64,000 nt of DNA from Hyphomicrobiales bacterium (GCA_900465665.1 UBJO01000011.1:1-64000); one strand, 5' to 3'; positions 27,151-37,212 are shown, counted from the stretch's first letter. Notes: a model not told the origin generated them from the sequence alone. Numbers and translations: made by a program.

Positions 27151-27838
27151 CGGTCGCACTCATCGCCGGCTCGGCGACCTTCGGGGCGTCTGCGGGCGCC
27201 AGCAACTGGCCGACGATCGAGACGATCTCTGCTGCGATCGCTTCCTCGGTCTGCATGGCGTTGACGACGTGGCAGCGCTCGGGTTCGCGCGAGGCTATGT
27301 CGAGGAAGGCTTCGCGGCGCTTCTCGTGGGTTTCGATCTCTTCCTTCTCGAAGCGATCGGGCGCGACGTCGCCGGCAGCACCCCTGCGCTTGGCGCGCTC
27401 AAGACCTGCCTTGGCCGGCAAGTCGAGCATCAGCGTGCAATCGGGAACGACACCGTTGATCGCGACGCGTTGCAGCGTTTCGATGAAATCGGGCTCCAGA
27501 TTGCCCGTCACGCCCTGATAGACGCGCGAGGAATCCATGAATCGATCGCAGAGCACGACCTTGCCCTGACCAAGGGCCGGACGGATGATCTCTTCAACAT
27601 GATCGATGCGGGCGGCGGCGAAGAGAATCGCTTCCATGCGCGTTCCAAAGGATTCGGCAGCACCCGAGAGCAGCACATGGCGCACGGCTTCCGCACCCGG
27701 CGAACCGCCCGGCTCGCGCGTGACTACGACCTCATGGCCCCTGGCGCGCAAGGCATCGGCCAGTCGGCGGATCTGGGTGGACTTACCAGCACCCTCACCG
27801 CCTTCAAACGTAACGAACAATCCGGTAGCGGATGACAA
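27143..27838 (-). CDS. tmk: Thymidylate kinase
   Basis: A 231-residue kinase with P-loop [11 protein letters not shown], the DR(F/Y) motif in [14 protein letters not shown], and the [11 protein letters not shown] loop. No ATG fits; TTG 27838 with AGGA 8 bases upstream gives an N-terminus [14 protein letters not shown] that matches rhizobial homologues. It makes dTDP from dTMP. The C-terminal tail past residue 210 is Ala/Pro-rich. Confidence 0.95.
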   Translation of the reverse strand: MSSATGLFVTFEGGEGAGKSTQIRRLADALRARGHEVVVTREPGGSPGAEAVRHVLLSGAAESFGTRMEAILFAAARIDHVEEIIRPALGQGKVVLCDRFMDSSRVYQGVTGNLEPDFIETLQRVAINGVVPDCTLMLDLPAKAGLERAKRRGAAGDVAPDRFEKEEIETHEKRREAFLDIASREPERCHVVNAMQTEEAIAAEIVSIVGQLLAPADAPKVAEPAMSATDE

Positions 27839-27980
27839 CAATATGTTCCTGCGATCTTGGCCTGCACTCAGTCGGCGCCAGTGGCACCTCGTCCGTACAT
27901 CTAGCCGAAGATGATGGCGAGCGGAACCGCTTCGCGTCGATCTCTCAGCTTTGTCACAAGGTGAAACGCGACTATGGCGA

Positions 27981-29192
27981 TCATGTGGGCTCGGCGGGCT
28001 TATCCCAGAGCCAGGAAAACAGCAGCGTTTCGCCGAGTTCCAACACAGCATCGACAGCGCGGCTGCTGAGAGTGCCCTCCTCGACCGCGGTCTTGGTGTA
28101 GAGCGGCACTTCGCGCAGCAGTCTGCTACCCGCGAAAAGACGCAGCGTTCCGATTTCGCGATCCGCCTCAACCGGCGCCGGCAGCGGCCAGTGATAGACG
28201 ATGCGGGCGGCAAGCCGGTCGGGATTGTTGACCGGGATGTAGACGCTGATCGGGCTTTTGGCGACGAGTTCGACGCTGCGCGATGCGCCGCCGTAAACGC
28301 TTGCCGTTCCGATCACCTCGTTTTCCGCGAAGAGCTGGCGGATCTCGAAGGCGCTGAGGCCCCATTCGAGCACGCGCTTGGCTTCCTCGGTGCGCTCCTT
28401 GTCGGATGCGATACCGCCGAGCGTCATGAACAGCCGGCGGCCGTTGCGCTCGGCCGACGCCACGATCGAGTAGCCCTCGCCTTCGGCAAAGCCTGTCGCC
28501 AGACCGTCGACGCCGAGACCGAAGCCGAGCAGCGGGTTGCGGTTGCGCTGGAAGATCTTGTTCCACTGGAAATCGGGCTGGGCGAAGTAGGGATAATAGG
28601 CTGGATAAGCCTGTTGCAGCCGCTCCGCCAGCGCGACCATGTCGTAGGCCGTGGTCTTGCTCTTGCCATCGGGCAGACCGGTGGAGTTGGCAAAAAGCGA
28701 GTGCTGCATACCCAGCGTCTTGGCGCGGCGCGTCATGCTTTCGGCAAATGCCGGCTCGCCGCCGCTCATGCCCTCGGCGAGAATGATGCAGCTGTCGTTG
28801 GCGCCCTGGATGGCGATCCCGCGCACGAGATCCTCGACACGCACATTGGATTTCAGCGCCGCGAACATGGTCGCGGTGCGCGACGGCGCGCCGCCGGTGC
28901 GCCAGGCAAATTCGGAGACGGGATATTGGGTGTCGAGCGTGATCTGCTTGCTCGTCAACGCATCGAATACGAGCTCGACCGTCATCAGCTTGGCAAGCGA
29001 GGCCGGCGAGAAGGTCTGATGTTCGTTCTTGGCAAGCAGCACCGTGCCGGTCGACGCTTCGACCATATACGCCTGCGCCGCCTTGGTGACGAACGACTGG
29101 TTGGCGTCGGCGGGTGCCGCCACGGCATCGGTCGAAACGACCTGAGCCAGCGGCAACAGGCAGACACAGAGACGAAGCATATGTTTCAGCAT
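27981..29192 (-). CDS. D-alanyl-D-alanine carboxypeptidase homologue with altered motifs
   Basis: A 403-residue exported S11-family penicillin-binding protein (signal peptide to about AVA-AP). The SxxK motif is intact (PASLAKLM). The SxN position reads G-A-N (AIQGANDSC) and the KTG position reads A-T-G ([10 protein letters not shown]), so Ser and Lys of the two other active-site motifs are missing. It may be a subgroup with a changed mechanism or a regulatory homologue. ATG 29192 has GAGGG upstream; ATG 29204 is also possible. It follows rlpA closely. Confidence 0.88.
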   Translation of the reverse strand: MLKHMLRLCVCLLPLAQVVSTDAVAAPADANQSFVTKAAQAYMVEASTGTVLLAKNEHQTFSPASLAKLMTVELVFDALTSKQITLDTQYPVSEFAWRTGGAPSRTATMFAALKSNVRVEDLVRGIAIQGANDSCIILAEGMSGGEPAFAESMTRRAKTLGMQHSLFANSTGLPDGKSKTTAYDMVALAERLQQAYPAYYPYFAQPDFQWNKIFQRNRNPLLGFGLGVDGLATGFAEGEGYSIVASAERNGRRLFMTLGGIASDKERTEEAKRVLEWGLSAFEIRQLFAENEVIGTASVYGGASRSVELVAKSPISVYIPVNNPDRLAARIVYHWPLPAPVEADREIGTLRLFAGSRLLREVPLYTKTAVEEGTLSSRAVDAVLELGETLLFSWLWDKPAEPT

Positions 29193-29234
29193 CGAAACCC
29201 TCATCGATCCGGCCCCGAAGGACCTCGGAAACAC

Positions 29235-30335
29235 TTACTTCAGCGCAGCCTTCGCTGCCTTCTGACGCTTGAATGATGCCAGGATGCTGTCTTCGGTCAA
29301 GCCGTCATTGCGAACCATGACCGCGTCGAAGGCGAGATCGACCGTCACGGTCTTCACGCCCTCTTCCTGGTAACCCATGGCCATCGATCCCTGCTGCCAA
29401 CCATAGGGGCGCTCGTAGGGATAGGGACCGATCTCCGGCAGCACGACCATTTCGCCGAACGAAGCCGGTGCGGCATTGTCGAAGGACGGGGCGCGCAGCG
29501 GCGTTGGGACCGGAGCGGCGTTATAAGGCGCGCTCGGCGTCGATCCGGCGTAGGAGGTCGCGGAGCGCGGAACCGGTACGCTATCGGCCGCAGGAGGCGT
29601 GAAGCCACCGAAGCTCTGGATCTCGTCGCGCGTGATGCGCTTGCTGTTGGAGGCAACCATGACGCCGGTCGCGATCTGGCCCTCGCCCGGATAGACGCCA
29701 GGAATGCGACTGCCCTTCGGTACGTAAGAGGCCATCAGATACGGCATATCGTGGCCGTCCATGCGGGCCTTACCGACATACTGCACGCGCACATTGCCGG
29801 TGCCGCTGTGCTGGAGATCGAGCAGATCGGCCGTCTTGTTCGACAGGTCGATGATGCGGCCTTCATGATAGGGGCCGCGGTCATTGACGCGCACAATGAT
29901 GGACGAGCCGTTTTCGACATTGGTCACGCGCGCATAGCTCGGCAGCGGAAATGTCGGATGCGCGGCGGAAATGTGCATCTGGTCGTAGACTTCGCCATTG
30001 GCTGTCAGACGGCCATGGAAAGCCGAACCGTACCAGGAGGCGATACCGACCTTGTTGTAGGAGAAATCCTCTTTCGGGAAATACGTCTTACCCTTGACGA
30101 CATAGGGATTGCCGACGATGTAGCGACCGCCGCCCTTCGGAATATTGTTGCCGGTGGCGACGCGTGGGCTCGCCTTGACGCCATATTCCGACTCGGCAAA
30201 ATATTCCTTGCCGTGCGTGCGCTTGGCCGTCGTCGTGGGTGCCGTTCCGCAAGCGGTCACTGTCGCACAGATAAGCGACAAGCCCACCCACCGTATTGGT
30301 GTCGCAAGTGCCGCCGCCCCGAAGTCTCGTCTCAT
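29235..30335 (-). CDS. rlpA: RlpA-like septal ring lipoprotein / lytic transglycosylase
   Basis: A 366-residue protein with a lipoprotein signal ending VTAC-G (lipobox). The double-psi beta-barrel domain covers about residues 95-185: GIASWYGSAFHGRLTANGE, then VRVNDRGPYHEGRIIDLS. RlpA cuts denuded glycan strands at the septum. A proline/alanine-rich linker and a C-terminal domain without an obvious SPOR repeat follow. ATG 30335 gives the lipoprotein signal; TTG 30353 is upstream. It is followed closely by the carboxypeptidase homologue gene. Confidence 0.9.
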   Translation of the reverse strand: MRRDFGAAALATPIRWVGLSLICATVTACGTAPTTTAKRTHGKEYFAESEYGVKASPRVATGNNIPKGGGRYIVGNPYVVKGKTYFPKEDFSYNKVGIASWYGSAFHGRLTANGEVYDQMHISAAHPTFPLPSYARVTNVENGSSIIVRVNDRGPYHEGRIIDLSNKTADLLDLQHSGTGNVRVQYVGKARMDGHDMPYLMASYVPKGSRIPGVYPGEGQIATGVMVASNSKRITRDEIQSFGGFTPPAADSVPVPRSATSYAGSTPSAPYNAAPVPTPLRAPSFDNAAPASFGEMVVLPEIGPYPYERPYGWQQGSMAMGYQEEGVKTVTVDLAFDAVMVRNDGLTEDSILASFKRQKAAKAALK

Positions 30336-30573
30336 ATGTCCCACGCCGCTCAAGACCGTTATGGCTCAAAGTCCGCCTATTCAGGCAAAACAAGCCGTAC
30401 CGCCATCAACCTAACGAGACTTTAATCATGCGACCTTCGCGGCGAATTTGCGAAAGCTTTCGCCGAGATAGAGACAATTCTAATGAATATGGTTAATGGA
30501 TCGCTAAATTAATGAAGCGATCCGGCACATTCATGACCTCTCCGACAGCGCGGAATGGCTGCCGATCGGACTA

Positions 30574-31236
30574 TCAGAAGTGAAACGAGACACCAAGGTT
30601 AACGGCGTTCGTGATGATGTTGGTCTTCAGACTGTCACCGCTATCGATCGGCACGTTCACACGGGAATAGGTTCCCTTGTACTCGACGAAGGTCGACCAA
30701 CGGTCGGTGATGCGGAAATCGACGCCGGCCTGGGCCTGGAAGGTCACGCCGCCGAACTCGTAATCGAAGGTCTTGCCTTGCGGGCGCGTCACTTCGACGT
30801 GCGGAATGTTGACGCCGACGCCGGCGCCGACATAGGGCGTCCAGCGCTGCCCCTCGATTGGGAAGCGATAGAGCGCGTTCGCCGTCAAAAGGTTCAGGCC
30901 GTCGGTGAACTCGAAATGCGACCAGCCCGATGTCGCCAGCGTCTTCTCGTCGGCATAGACCTTGTCGTGGGTGTAATCGATGGACAGGCCGAGGTTGGGG
31001 TGATTGAGGTTCTCGAGCCACCAAGTGACGCGCGCGCCGTAGTAGGGCGGGGAGCCGAAGGACTTGCCTTCCCAGCCGGCATTGAAATGCGTGCCGTCGG
31101 ACACATCCACGCCGCTGTGCGGTGCCGTCTGGTAGCCACCATAGACGGAGAACTGCAGATCCTCGGCCTTTGCCGGACCGTAGAGACAGGCGGCAGTGAC
31201 GAGTGCGTATGTCGAAAGACGGAATGCGCGGCGCAT
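30574..31236 (-). CDS. Outer membrane beta-barrel protein
   Basis: A 220-residue exported protein with a signal peptide to about GPAKA-ED. Alternating hydrophobic and polar strands follow, and it ends in SFHF, the C-terminal aromatic typical of outer membrane barrels. The pattern suits an eight-stranded barrel of the OMP_b-brl/OmpW type. GGGGA precedes ATG 31236. Its function is not recognisable; a structural or small-molecule-binding role is typical. Confidence 0.85.
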   Translation of the reverse strand: MRRAFRLSTYALVTAACLYGPAKAEDLQFSVYGGYQTAPHSGVDVSDGTHFNAGWEGKSFGSPPYYGARVTWWLENLNHPNLGLSIDYTHDKVYADEKTLATSGWSHFEFTDGLNLLTANALYRFPIEGQRWTPYVGAGVGVNIPHVEVTRPQGKTFDYEFGGVTFQAQAGVDFRITDRWSTFVEYKGTYSRVNVPIDSGDSLKTNIITNAVNLGVSFHF

Positions 31237-31354
31237 GAATGGTCCCCAGGTGATCAACCCGGCGATCTTCGCCGTCCTTTGTGACAGCGCTATTTCAACT
31301 GATGCATGCTGCGGATTCATTGCCGCGTTGTGGCCGGAAGACCACAGTGTCGCC

Positions 31355-32830
31355 TCAGTCGCGCGGATGCCGGTCAAGGTAATCCGACAGGATGTTCAGA
31401 AAGACGTCGATATCCTCGCGGGTCGTCCGGTGATTGACGATCGCGCAACGCACCACGAGCTCGCCCTGCAACGTCGTCCAGGACGGGACGGCCAGCCCCT
31501 GCTCGTGAAGATCAAGCACGAGATCGCGGATGAAGTCGTCGTTGGAGCCACGAATGCCGAAGCAGACGATGTTGAGGCCAACCGGCGCCTTTATCTCGAA
31601 GCGAGGATCGCGCTCGAGGCTTGTGGCGAGATAGCGGGCGAGTTCGCAGGTGTGCGCAATGGCATTGCCCATCCGCTCCGTGCCCAGCGTTTCGATCGTC
31701 ATCCACGTTTTCAGCGCCCGGAAGCCTCTCGACAGATCAGGGCCGAGATCGCAAGGCCATGTCTCACCGGCGGCAAGGCCCCTGCCCGACCGTTGCAAAT
31801 ATGCGGCGGGCTGGGCGAATGCGCGCTTATGCGCATCACTGTCGCGCACCAAAAGAAAGCCGGCGTCATAGGGCACGTGGCCCCATTTGTGGAAGTCGAG
31901 GGCGATCGAGGCAGACCGTTCGATGCCCGAAAACAGCTGGCGCATCTCGGGCGCGAGCATGGCAAGAGCGCCGATCGCTCCGTCGACATGGAACCAAATA
32001 TTTTCAGCTTCGGCCAGCTTCGATATCTCCAGGAGTGGATCGATCGCGCCGGTGTTCACCGTGCCCGCCGTGCCGACCACGAGGAACGGAAGCAAGCCCT
32101 GCGCGCGGTCTTCCGCGATTGCTGCGGCCAGTGCCTCGACGCTCATCCGGCCGGCGTCGTCGACCGCGATATATCTCAGGTTCGCCGAGCCAATCCCGGA
32201 AAGCTCCATTGCCTGCGCGACGCAGACATGCGCCTGCGAGGATGTGTAGGCGACCAACTGTCGGTCAGCCCTGCGCAATCCGTCCCGCCGCACGGTTTCG
32301 CTCAAAGCCTCGGTCCGGGCGATCGTCAAGGCAAGGAAATTGGCCATCGACGAACCGGTGACGAAGAGACCGCTTGCCGATGAGGGATAGCCAAGCGCCT
32401 CAGCCATCCATCGGGCGATCTGCTTTTCGACCTCGATGCCGACATGATCGCGGCCACCACAATTCATGTTCAGCCCGGCGGCGACCATCTCCGCCACCAT
32501 GCCGACGGGTGTGCCAGCGCCGTGAACCCAACCCATGAACAGCGGATGCAGATTGCCGGTGGCGTGGGGAAAGACATGCGTGCGGACATCGTCGAGCACA
32601 TCGTCGAGCGCACGGGGTTCATCCGGCAGCGCGCGGGCAAATCTGGCGCGCGTGTCGGACGGCATCGGTTGCCAGACCGGCTTTTGTCTGACGTTGGCGA
32701 TGTGATCGATGGTGTCGTCGAGCATGCGGTGAGCCGCTTCGCGAAACGCCTGCCAGTCCGTGGGGTCGAGGCTCGTTGGCTTCTCCTGATCCGAGCCCGC
32801 CGACAAATCCGTCTTCGTACTGCGTGACAT
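31355..32830 (-). CDS. Group II PLP-dependent amino acid decarboxylase
   Basis: A 491-residue fold-type I PLP enzyme of the aromatic-L-amino-acid/glutamate decarboxylase group. Visible residues are His201 (SSQAH), Asp283 (FHVDGAIGA) and the Schiff-base Lys315 (LDFHKWGHVPYD). The amino acid used cannot be told from sequence. Its ATG overlaps the stop of the upstream PLP gene (TGATG), and it is the last gene of a three-gene operon with an ATP-grasp ligase. Confidence 0.9.
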   Translation of the reverse strand: MSRSTKTDLSAGSDQEKPTSLDPTDWQAFREAAHRMLDDTIDHIANVRQKPVWQPMPSDTRARFARALPDEPRALDDVLDDVRTHVFPHATGNLHPLFMGWVHGAGTPVGMVAEMVAAGLNMNCGGRDHVGIEVEKQIARWMAEALGYPSSASGLFVTGSSMANFLALTIARTEALSETVRRDGLRRADRQLVAYTSSQAHVCVAQAMELSGIGSANLRYIAVDDAGRMSVEALAAAIAEDRAQGLLPFLVVGTAGTVNTGAIDPLLEISKLAEAENIWFHVDGAIGALAMLAPEMRQLFSGIERSASIALDFHKWGHVPYDAGFLLVRDSDAHKRAFAQPAAYLQRSGRGLAAGETWPCDLGPDLSRGFRALKTWMTIETLGTERMGNAIAHTCELARYLATSLERDPRFEIKAPVGLNIVCFGIRGSNDDFIRDLVLDLHEQGLAVPSWTTLQGELVVRCAIVNHRTTREDIDVFLNILSDYLDRHPRD

Positions 32831-34359
32831 CAGAGCCCCCGATTGGCCTGGGAGACGGCGGCCCATTTCTCGAACACGGTGTCGAGATCGTCGGCAATCG
32901 GCCGCATCGCCTTCTCCATGCTGTCGCCGCTGGCCAGTCTATCGGACACGGCGTTGATATCGATCGCCGAGGCCGCGACCCTGAGGATCGTGCGAGCGCC
33001 CAGATTGACTGCCTGCCCGATATGGCAGACCGGTCCAATGTCGTTCTCGCGAAGCGCCAGATGGAGCCTTTGCGCCTGCGCAAGCGACGCAAACCGCTTG
33101 TCGTCGGCTGTGATGGTCAAAGGGAAGATGGCGCGATCGACGATATGGTCGCCTTCGTCGTCGGGATGGATCAATATGCCATCCATATGCTCGGCGCGGG
33201 CACGTACAAGGTTGGCGAAGGCCTGCTTGATTCGACGCTGAACGACGGTGTCGATTGCGGCAAAGGGCTCCAGCTGCTCAAGCGCGGCTGTCCACCTGAG
33301 GCCCAGACCTAGATTGAAGTGCGATCCGAATTGCTGATCCTGACCGCCGCGCAGAAGCGCCGGCCAATCATGAAGCGCCGTGTAGTCGGATAGCCCCGAG
33401 GCAACAGCGGGCTTTGTGGCGAATTCCTCGACGAGCGCCGGCGGTATCGCAAGCGCACCCGCGAAAGGCGGTCCGGCGAGGAACTTCGAGCCGGTGACCG
33501 CGACGAGAAAGCCGTCGGCGATATCCCGGGCGAGCGCGGTGGCGCTGCAGCGAAACTGGCAGGCATCGACAAGAACGCGAACACGTCCGGGCGCGCGCGC
33601 CGAAATGTAGCGGGCAGCCTGTCGCGAGACCCCGGTCAGGCCCGTCTTGGAGGTATCCAGAACATGGACGAAGACATCCCTGTCGCGTTTCAGCGCATCC
33701 TCGGCAAGCGACATGACGTCGGCGTCGACATCATCGGGATTTCGTGCCTGGCCCGCCGCGTTGCGGATCGCCACCGCCTGAACTTCGATGCGATCAGGGT
33801 CGATGCCGACGAGCATCTCGCCCGCGCTCACGGCGTGGCCCAGCGCCGTCACATCCGCGAAATGGCGGCCGGCGGCAGCGCGCGGCACGCCGCTTCCGGT
33901 TTCTTCCGGCGCGATGAGGATGTTGGTGATCGGGCGTGGCGACAGCGAGAGCATCAGGCCGAGCGCAAGAAGCTCCACATCCGTTCCGGATGCGGCAAGC
34001 ACGATGCCGCTCCCGTCGCATCCGATGTTTCGGCCGATACGGCCACGGATTTCGGCGAACCATTCGTCCACGGCGATCGCAGCGGCGCCATCGACGCCGA
34101 ACAGCCGCTTCAGCTGATGGCCGGCGGCGGTGAAGCCCTGCGGCGAGACGTTGCTCGCGGTTGTGGACGCGAAGGAAATCTCGTCCTTGGCGGGAGCCGT
34201 GCGGGTTCCGTATCGATTACGGCCGGTTGCTGCATCCGGCCAGATACGGCTATCACCGCCGGCCGCGAACAGAAGCGACAGCGTGTGGTCGATACTGGCC
34301 GCGCCCAGCTTGTGCCGGTATTCAGGAACAAGTTCGGCCATCGTCCTGACAGCGAACAT
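32830..34359 (-). CDS. Unassigned fold-type I PLP enzyme
   Basis: A 509-residue protein with the marks of a fold-type I PLP enzyme: LAASGTDVELLAL (phosphate-binding region, residues 121-133), Asp265 in VLVDACQFRC, and Lys292 in VTGSKFLAGPPFAGA. I do not recognise the subfamily; it is nearest in style to class V aminotransferase/selenocysteine-lyase-like proteins but longer. ATG 34359 has GGAG 5 bases upstream; GTG 34398, overlapping the ATP-grasp stop, is an alternative. It probably works with the decarboxylase and ligase on one amino-acid-derived product. Confidence 0.8.
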   Translation of the reverse strand: MFAVRTMAELVPEYRHKLGAASIDHTLSLLFAAGGDSRIWPDAATGRNRYGTRTAPAKDEISFASTTASNVSPQGFTAAGHQLKRLFGVDGAAAIAVDEWFAEIRGRIGRNIGCDGSGIVLAASGTDVELLALGLMLSLSPRPITNILIAPEETGSGVPRAAAGRHFADVTALGHAVSAGEMLVGIDPDRIEVQAVAIRNAAGQARNPDDVDADVMSLAEDALKRDRDVFVHVLDTSKTGLTGVSRQAARYISARAPGRVRVLVDACQFRCSATALARDIADGFLVAVTGSKFLAGPPFAGALAIPPALVEEFATKPAVASGLSDYTALHDWPALLRGGQDQQFGSHFNLGLGLRWTAALEQLEPFAAIDTVVQRRIKQAFANLVRARAEHMDGILIHPDDEGDHIVDRAIFPLTITADDKRFASLAQAQRLHLALRENDIGPVCHIGQAVNLGARTILRVAASAIDINAVSDRLASGDSMEKAMRPIADDLDTVFEKWAAVSQANRGL

Positions 34360-34394
34360 GTCATCTCCGGATCTGCTGGCTCTCGAAGCAGCGA

Positions 34395-35696
34395 TCACAG
34401 CGTTTCCACAAGCGACACGACGCCTGCCTGATTGGACCCACCCGCCTGCTGGCCTCGCTGAGGCTTGGACGCCCGCGCGCGGCTTGCCAGCGCGCCTTCG
34501 AATGCCGCGAACAGTGTTGCCATCGACTGTTTCTTGTAAGGAAAGACGGTCTCGGAATCCATCGAATGGACGATCATCGCGACGTCTGCTTCAAACAGCA
34601 GCAGGCGTCCGTCCGACAGCTCCGCGCAATCGATGGCGAAGTAGTCGAGGCCGAGGCGGCGGTGCAGTGCTGCAAACGCATCGGCATGCCGCACGGCGAA
34701 ATCGGTGTCGAAATCCGCCATCCACGACGCCTCCTCAAGCCTCCGCTCGGCATGTTCGGCCATGCCGGCGCTGAGGTAGTGCACCATCCAGTGGTCGGAA
34801 ATCGCCAGATGGCTCGCATAGGGCTTGCCATCGATGACCGCGATGCGCTGCTTGCGAAACTTGCCATCCTCGTCGCTGTAATCGATGAAGGGAGCGATGT
34901 AGAATTCGGCTTCCGGGCGGCCGGTCAGATAGCTTGCAATCGCATCGGTCGAGCCGATCTTTTCCATTCCATGCCCGGCGTGGGTGCCGATCGGGCGAAG
35001 GATGATCGGGAAGGATGTCAGTCCGTCGATCAAGTTTATCGAGAGCAACTCCGCTGAGAGATCAACAAGCGTCTGCCGGGCGATCCGCGTTGTCAGCGGA
35101 GCGAGGATGGCGGGCTCGTTGCGGAAGGCTTCGGCCACGCCCTCGCGCGACAGGTCGATAACCCGGCGCGGCGCACTGTTTACGATCGGGCCGGTCCAGC
35201 TTGCCAGCAGTCGCTCAAGGTTTTCCAGCACGGCCAGATTTTCGGGCGACTCGCCGACGGCGACGAAGGCCACATCATGCTCCGGCACATCATTCAGATG
35301 CGCCGTCAACTCATCGACGTAGTGGAGAAGGATATTCGCATTGGAGCTCTCCAGCAGGAACTCGATCGGCGTATTGGCCATGAAGTCGCCGCGGGTGGCT
35401 ATCACGAGGACGCGAAGGCCCGACCCGCTGCCGTTGCGAATATGATACTTACGGCTCATCTCCAGCGCGCCCTTCTGGGTGATGGCGGCTTCGTGACTCT
35501 TGCCTAGCGTTTGCAGGATGATCGCGAGGTCCATGAAGGCGCCCGCATCGGAGACGTCGGCGGAAACCCGCGCCATCAGCGCATCCCAGTAAGGGGAAAT
35601 GTCCTTGCCCTCGTAGACCGTGCGAACGATCGCCGCCTTGCCGGCTATCGCGTGCAGGTCTTCAATTTCGTGGATCTGGGCGGCGGCAATCTTCAC
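34395..35696 (-). CDS. ATP-grasp domain protein
   Basis: A 433-residue protein. The N-terminal ~100 residues are helical and TPR-like. A middle domain (GLRVLVIATRGDFMANTPIE) resembles an ATP-grasp pre-domain, and the rest looks like a RimK-type ATP-grasp fold with LRPIGTHAGHGM and the metal-binding end LLLFEADVAMIVH. Such enzymes join a carboxylate to an amine. The start is GTG 35696, with GGAG 8 bases upstream; TTG 35765 is a weaker choice. First gene of the operon with two PLP enzymes. Confidence 0.75.
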   Translation of the reverse strand: MKIAAAQIHEIEDLHAIAGKAAIVRTVYEGKDISPYWDALMARVSADVSDAGAFMDLAIILQTLGKSHEAAITQKGALEMSRKYHIRNGSGSGLRVLVIATRGDFMANTPIEFLLESSNANILLHYVDELTAHLNDVPEHDVAFVAVGESPENLAVLENLERLLASWTGPIVNSAPRRVIDLSREGVAEAFRNEPAILAPLTTRIARQTLVDLSAELLSINLIDGLTSFPIILRPIGTHAGHGMEKIGSTDAIASYLTGRPEAEFYIAPFIDYSDEDGKFRKQRIAVIDGKPYASHLAISDHWMVHYLSAGMAEHAERRLEEASWMADFDTDFAVRHADAFAALHRRLGLDYFAIDCAELSDGRLLLFEADVAMIVHSMDSETVFPYKKQSMATLFAAFEGALASRARASKPQRGQQAGGSNQAGVVSLVETL

Positions 35697-35957
35697 GGCA
35701 TCAACTCCATATGAACCGGCGTGATCGCCTTCAGCGAGACTCGCCGCGACATCACCGGTTGGCAAATATTCGAGTTCACTTGTGTGCCCGGTTGCTTGCG
35801 TGGGCCTTGCTGTTCCGGTCGATCAGTAAGCACAAATCGCCGCAGCGGCGCTGGACACTTGGGGAGCGAGGCCATGCTTATTCAATTGCCGGCGTGATGG
35901 GAAAGATGCGTGTCGCGCGAACGCCTATCGCGCCGGGCTGGCGCCGCGAAGACTGGA

Positions 35958-36347
35958 TTAGAGTTCAGCCTGAAGCCGTTCAGCCGTAACGTGGCTTCGG
36001 GTAACCGATTGCATGCGCAGATCAAGATCAGACAGGCCGAAGGGCTTTACCAGATAGTCGGTTGCTCCGCAGGTGAAACCCTCGATTTGATCTGAGACCT
36101 GATCATGTGCGGTAAGAATGATGATGGGAACATTGTCGGCCCGGCTGCGCAATCTGCGCAGTAACGAAAGCCCGCTGCCATCGGGAAGGCGCAAATCGAG
36201 CAGAACCAGGCCGTATTCACCGCTATCGGCGGCGCGGGTCGCGTCAGCAAGCGTCAGACACCATTCCACAGAATAGCCGTTTGCCGAAACATGGTCACAA
36301 ACGGCATCTCCCAGGATCGCGTTATCTTCGACCAACAACACATTCAT
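35958..36347 (-). CDS. Stand-alone response-regulator receiver protein
   Basis: A 129-residue protein made of one receiver domain: acidic pair in LLVEDN, phosphorylation Asp in LVLLDLRLPDGSG, Thr in ILTAHD and Lys in LVKPFG. The sequence is of the OmpR type but ends shortly after the receiver, so the DNA-binding domain is absent. No histidine kinase lies near. It is 18 bases downstream of the phosphatase gene and probably co-transcribed with it. It may be a natural single-domain regulator or a truncation. Confidence 0.85.
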   Translation of the reverse strand: MNVLLVEDNAILGDAVCDHVSANGYSVEWCLTLADATRAADSGEYGLVLLDLRLPDGSGLSLLRRLRSRADNVPIIILTAHDQVSDQIEGFTCGATDYLVKPFGLSDLDLRMQSVTRSHVTAERLQAEL

Positions 36348-36365
36348 AACCGCACGCCTTCCAAC

Positions 36366-37025
36366 CTAGCCAGCGCCACCGGTGATCTGGGTGCTTTCCG
36401 CCTGGGCGTCGCGAACCGGAGCCGGCGCTGGAGCCAAGACCTTGTCGAGCCCGTAGTGCTTCTCGAGGTTCGTCCAGCTCTGATCCATGGCATAGGCTGA
36501 AGACAGCTTGGGAATACCCACATGCCCGAACGCAAAGGACAGCTGGCGCTCGGCGACATCTTCCTTCACGTTGGCGATCTGCTGGCTGTAAAGCACGGAG
36601 GCCAGGCCCGTTCTGTCCGCGCCCGACAGGCAGTGGACCAGGATGGGTTTTGGAGCGTCACGCATGATGGCGACGAGCCGGTCCGCCTTCTCGGTGGTCA
36701 GGATTTTGGATGCCGACATACCGAAATCGATATGCTCAACGCCCAGCCGCTCCGACACGGCGACTTCTTCCGCCCACCATTTCGCGTGTCCGCTATCGCC
36801 GCGCAAGTTGATCACGGTCTTGATGCCGTGCTCGCGGATATAGCGCTCCAGTTGAGACGGAGACGGCTGCGCCGAACGGTAGAACTGGCCCGCCACGACA
36901 GTATGAAAATTTCCGGTAAACTGGAGATAACCGACATAGCCCGCGAGGGTCAGGCCCGTCAAAAGTATCAGACCACCGAAAATCTTTACGGGGCGGGCGA
37001 TCCGAACTCGCTTCAGTGCGCGCAA
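36366..37025 (-). CDS. Membrane-anchored dual-specificity/tyrosine-type phosphatase, paralogue 1
   Basis: A 219-residue protein with one N-terminal membrane helix (about residues 14-32) and a DSP/PTP domain with the active-site loop HCLSGADRTG. The start is TTG 37025, with AGGAG 6 bases upstream. A close paralogue lies at 39036-39617 beyond the EptA-type gene. Membrane-anchored phosphatases of this kind can act on phosphoproteins or phospholipids; the substrate here is unknown. Confidence 0.88.
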   Translation of the reverse strand: MRALKRVRIARPVKIFGGLILLTGLTLAGYVGYLQFTGNFHTVVAGQFYRSAQPSPSQLERYIREHGIKTVINLRGDSGHAKWWAEEVAVSERLGVEHIDFGMSASKILTTEKADRLVAIMRDAPKPILVHCLSGADRTGLASVLYSQQIANVKEDVAERQLSFAFGHVGIPKLSSAYAMDQSWTNLEKHYGLDKVLAPAPAPVRDAQAESTQITGGAG

Positions 37026-37171
37026 GAGTATCTCCTAAGTAATAACAAAGAGAGTTGCTCTATGGCGCGGGCTGCTGACAACAACCTGAAGCGGAAATGA
37101 CATTATTGCGACATCGGCGGTTCGCCGGTGAAGAGAACGCGGACACGCGGCCAAGGTCGCGCATGCCATGC

Positions 37172-37195
37172 GACCGGGGCCTTTCAGCCCCGGTC
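37172..37195 (-). terminator. Hairpin after the EptA-type gene
   Basis: GACCGGGGC (37172-37180) and GCCCCGGTC (37187-37195) form a perfect nine-base stem with a six-base loop, 17 bases past the stop of the EptA-type gene on the minus strand. No T tract follows, so termination strength is uncertain. It separates that gene from the downstream phosphatase. Confidence 0.6.
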
Positions 37196-37212
37196 ATCAA
37201 AAGCATCTGATT

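Noticed and set aside
35958..36347. Response regulator as a pseudogene cut after the receiver
   Set aside because: The frame ends cleanly with all receiver residues intact, and single-domain receivers are common, so it was kept as a gene with truncation mentioned as a possibility.
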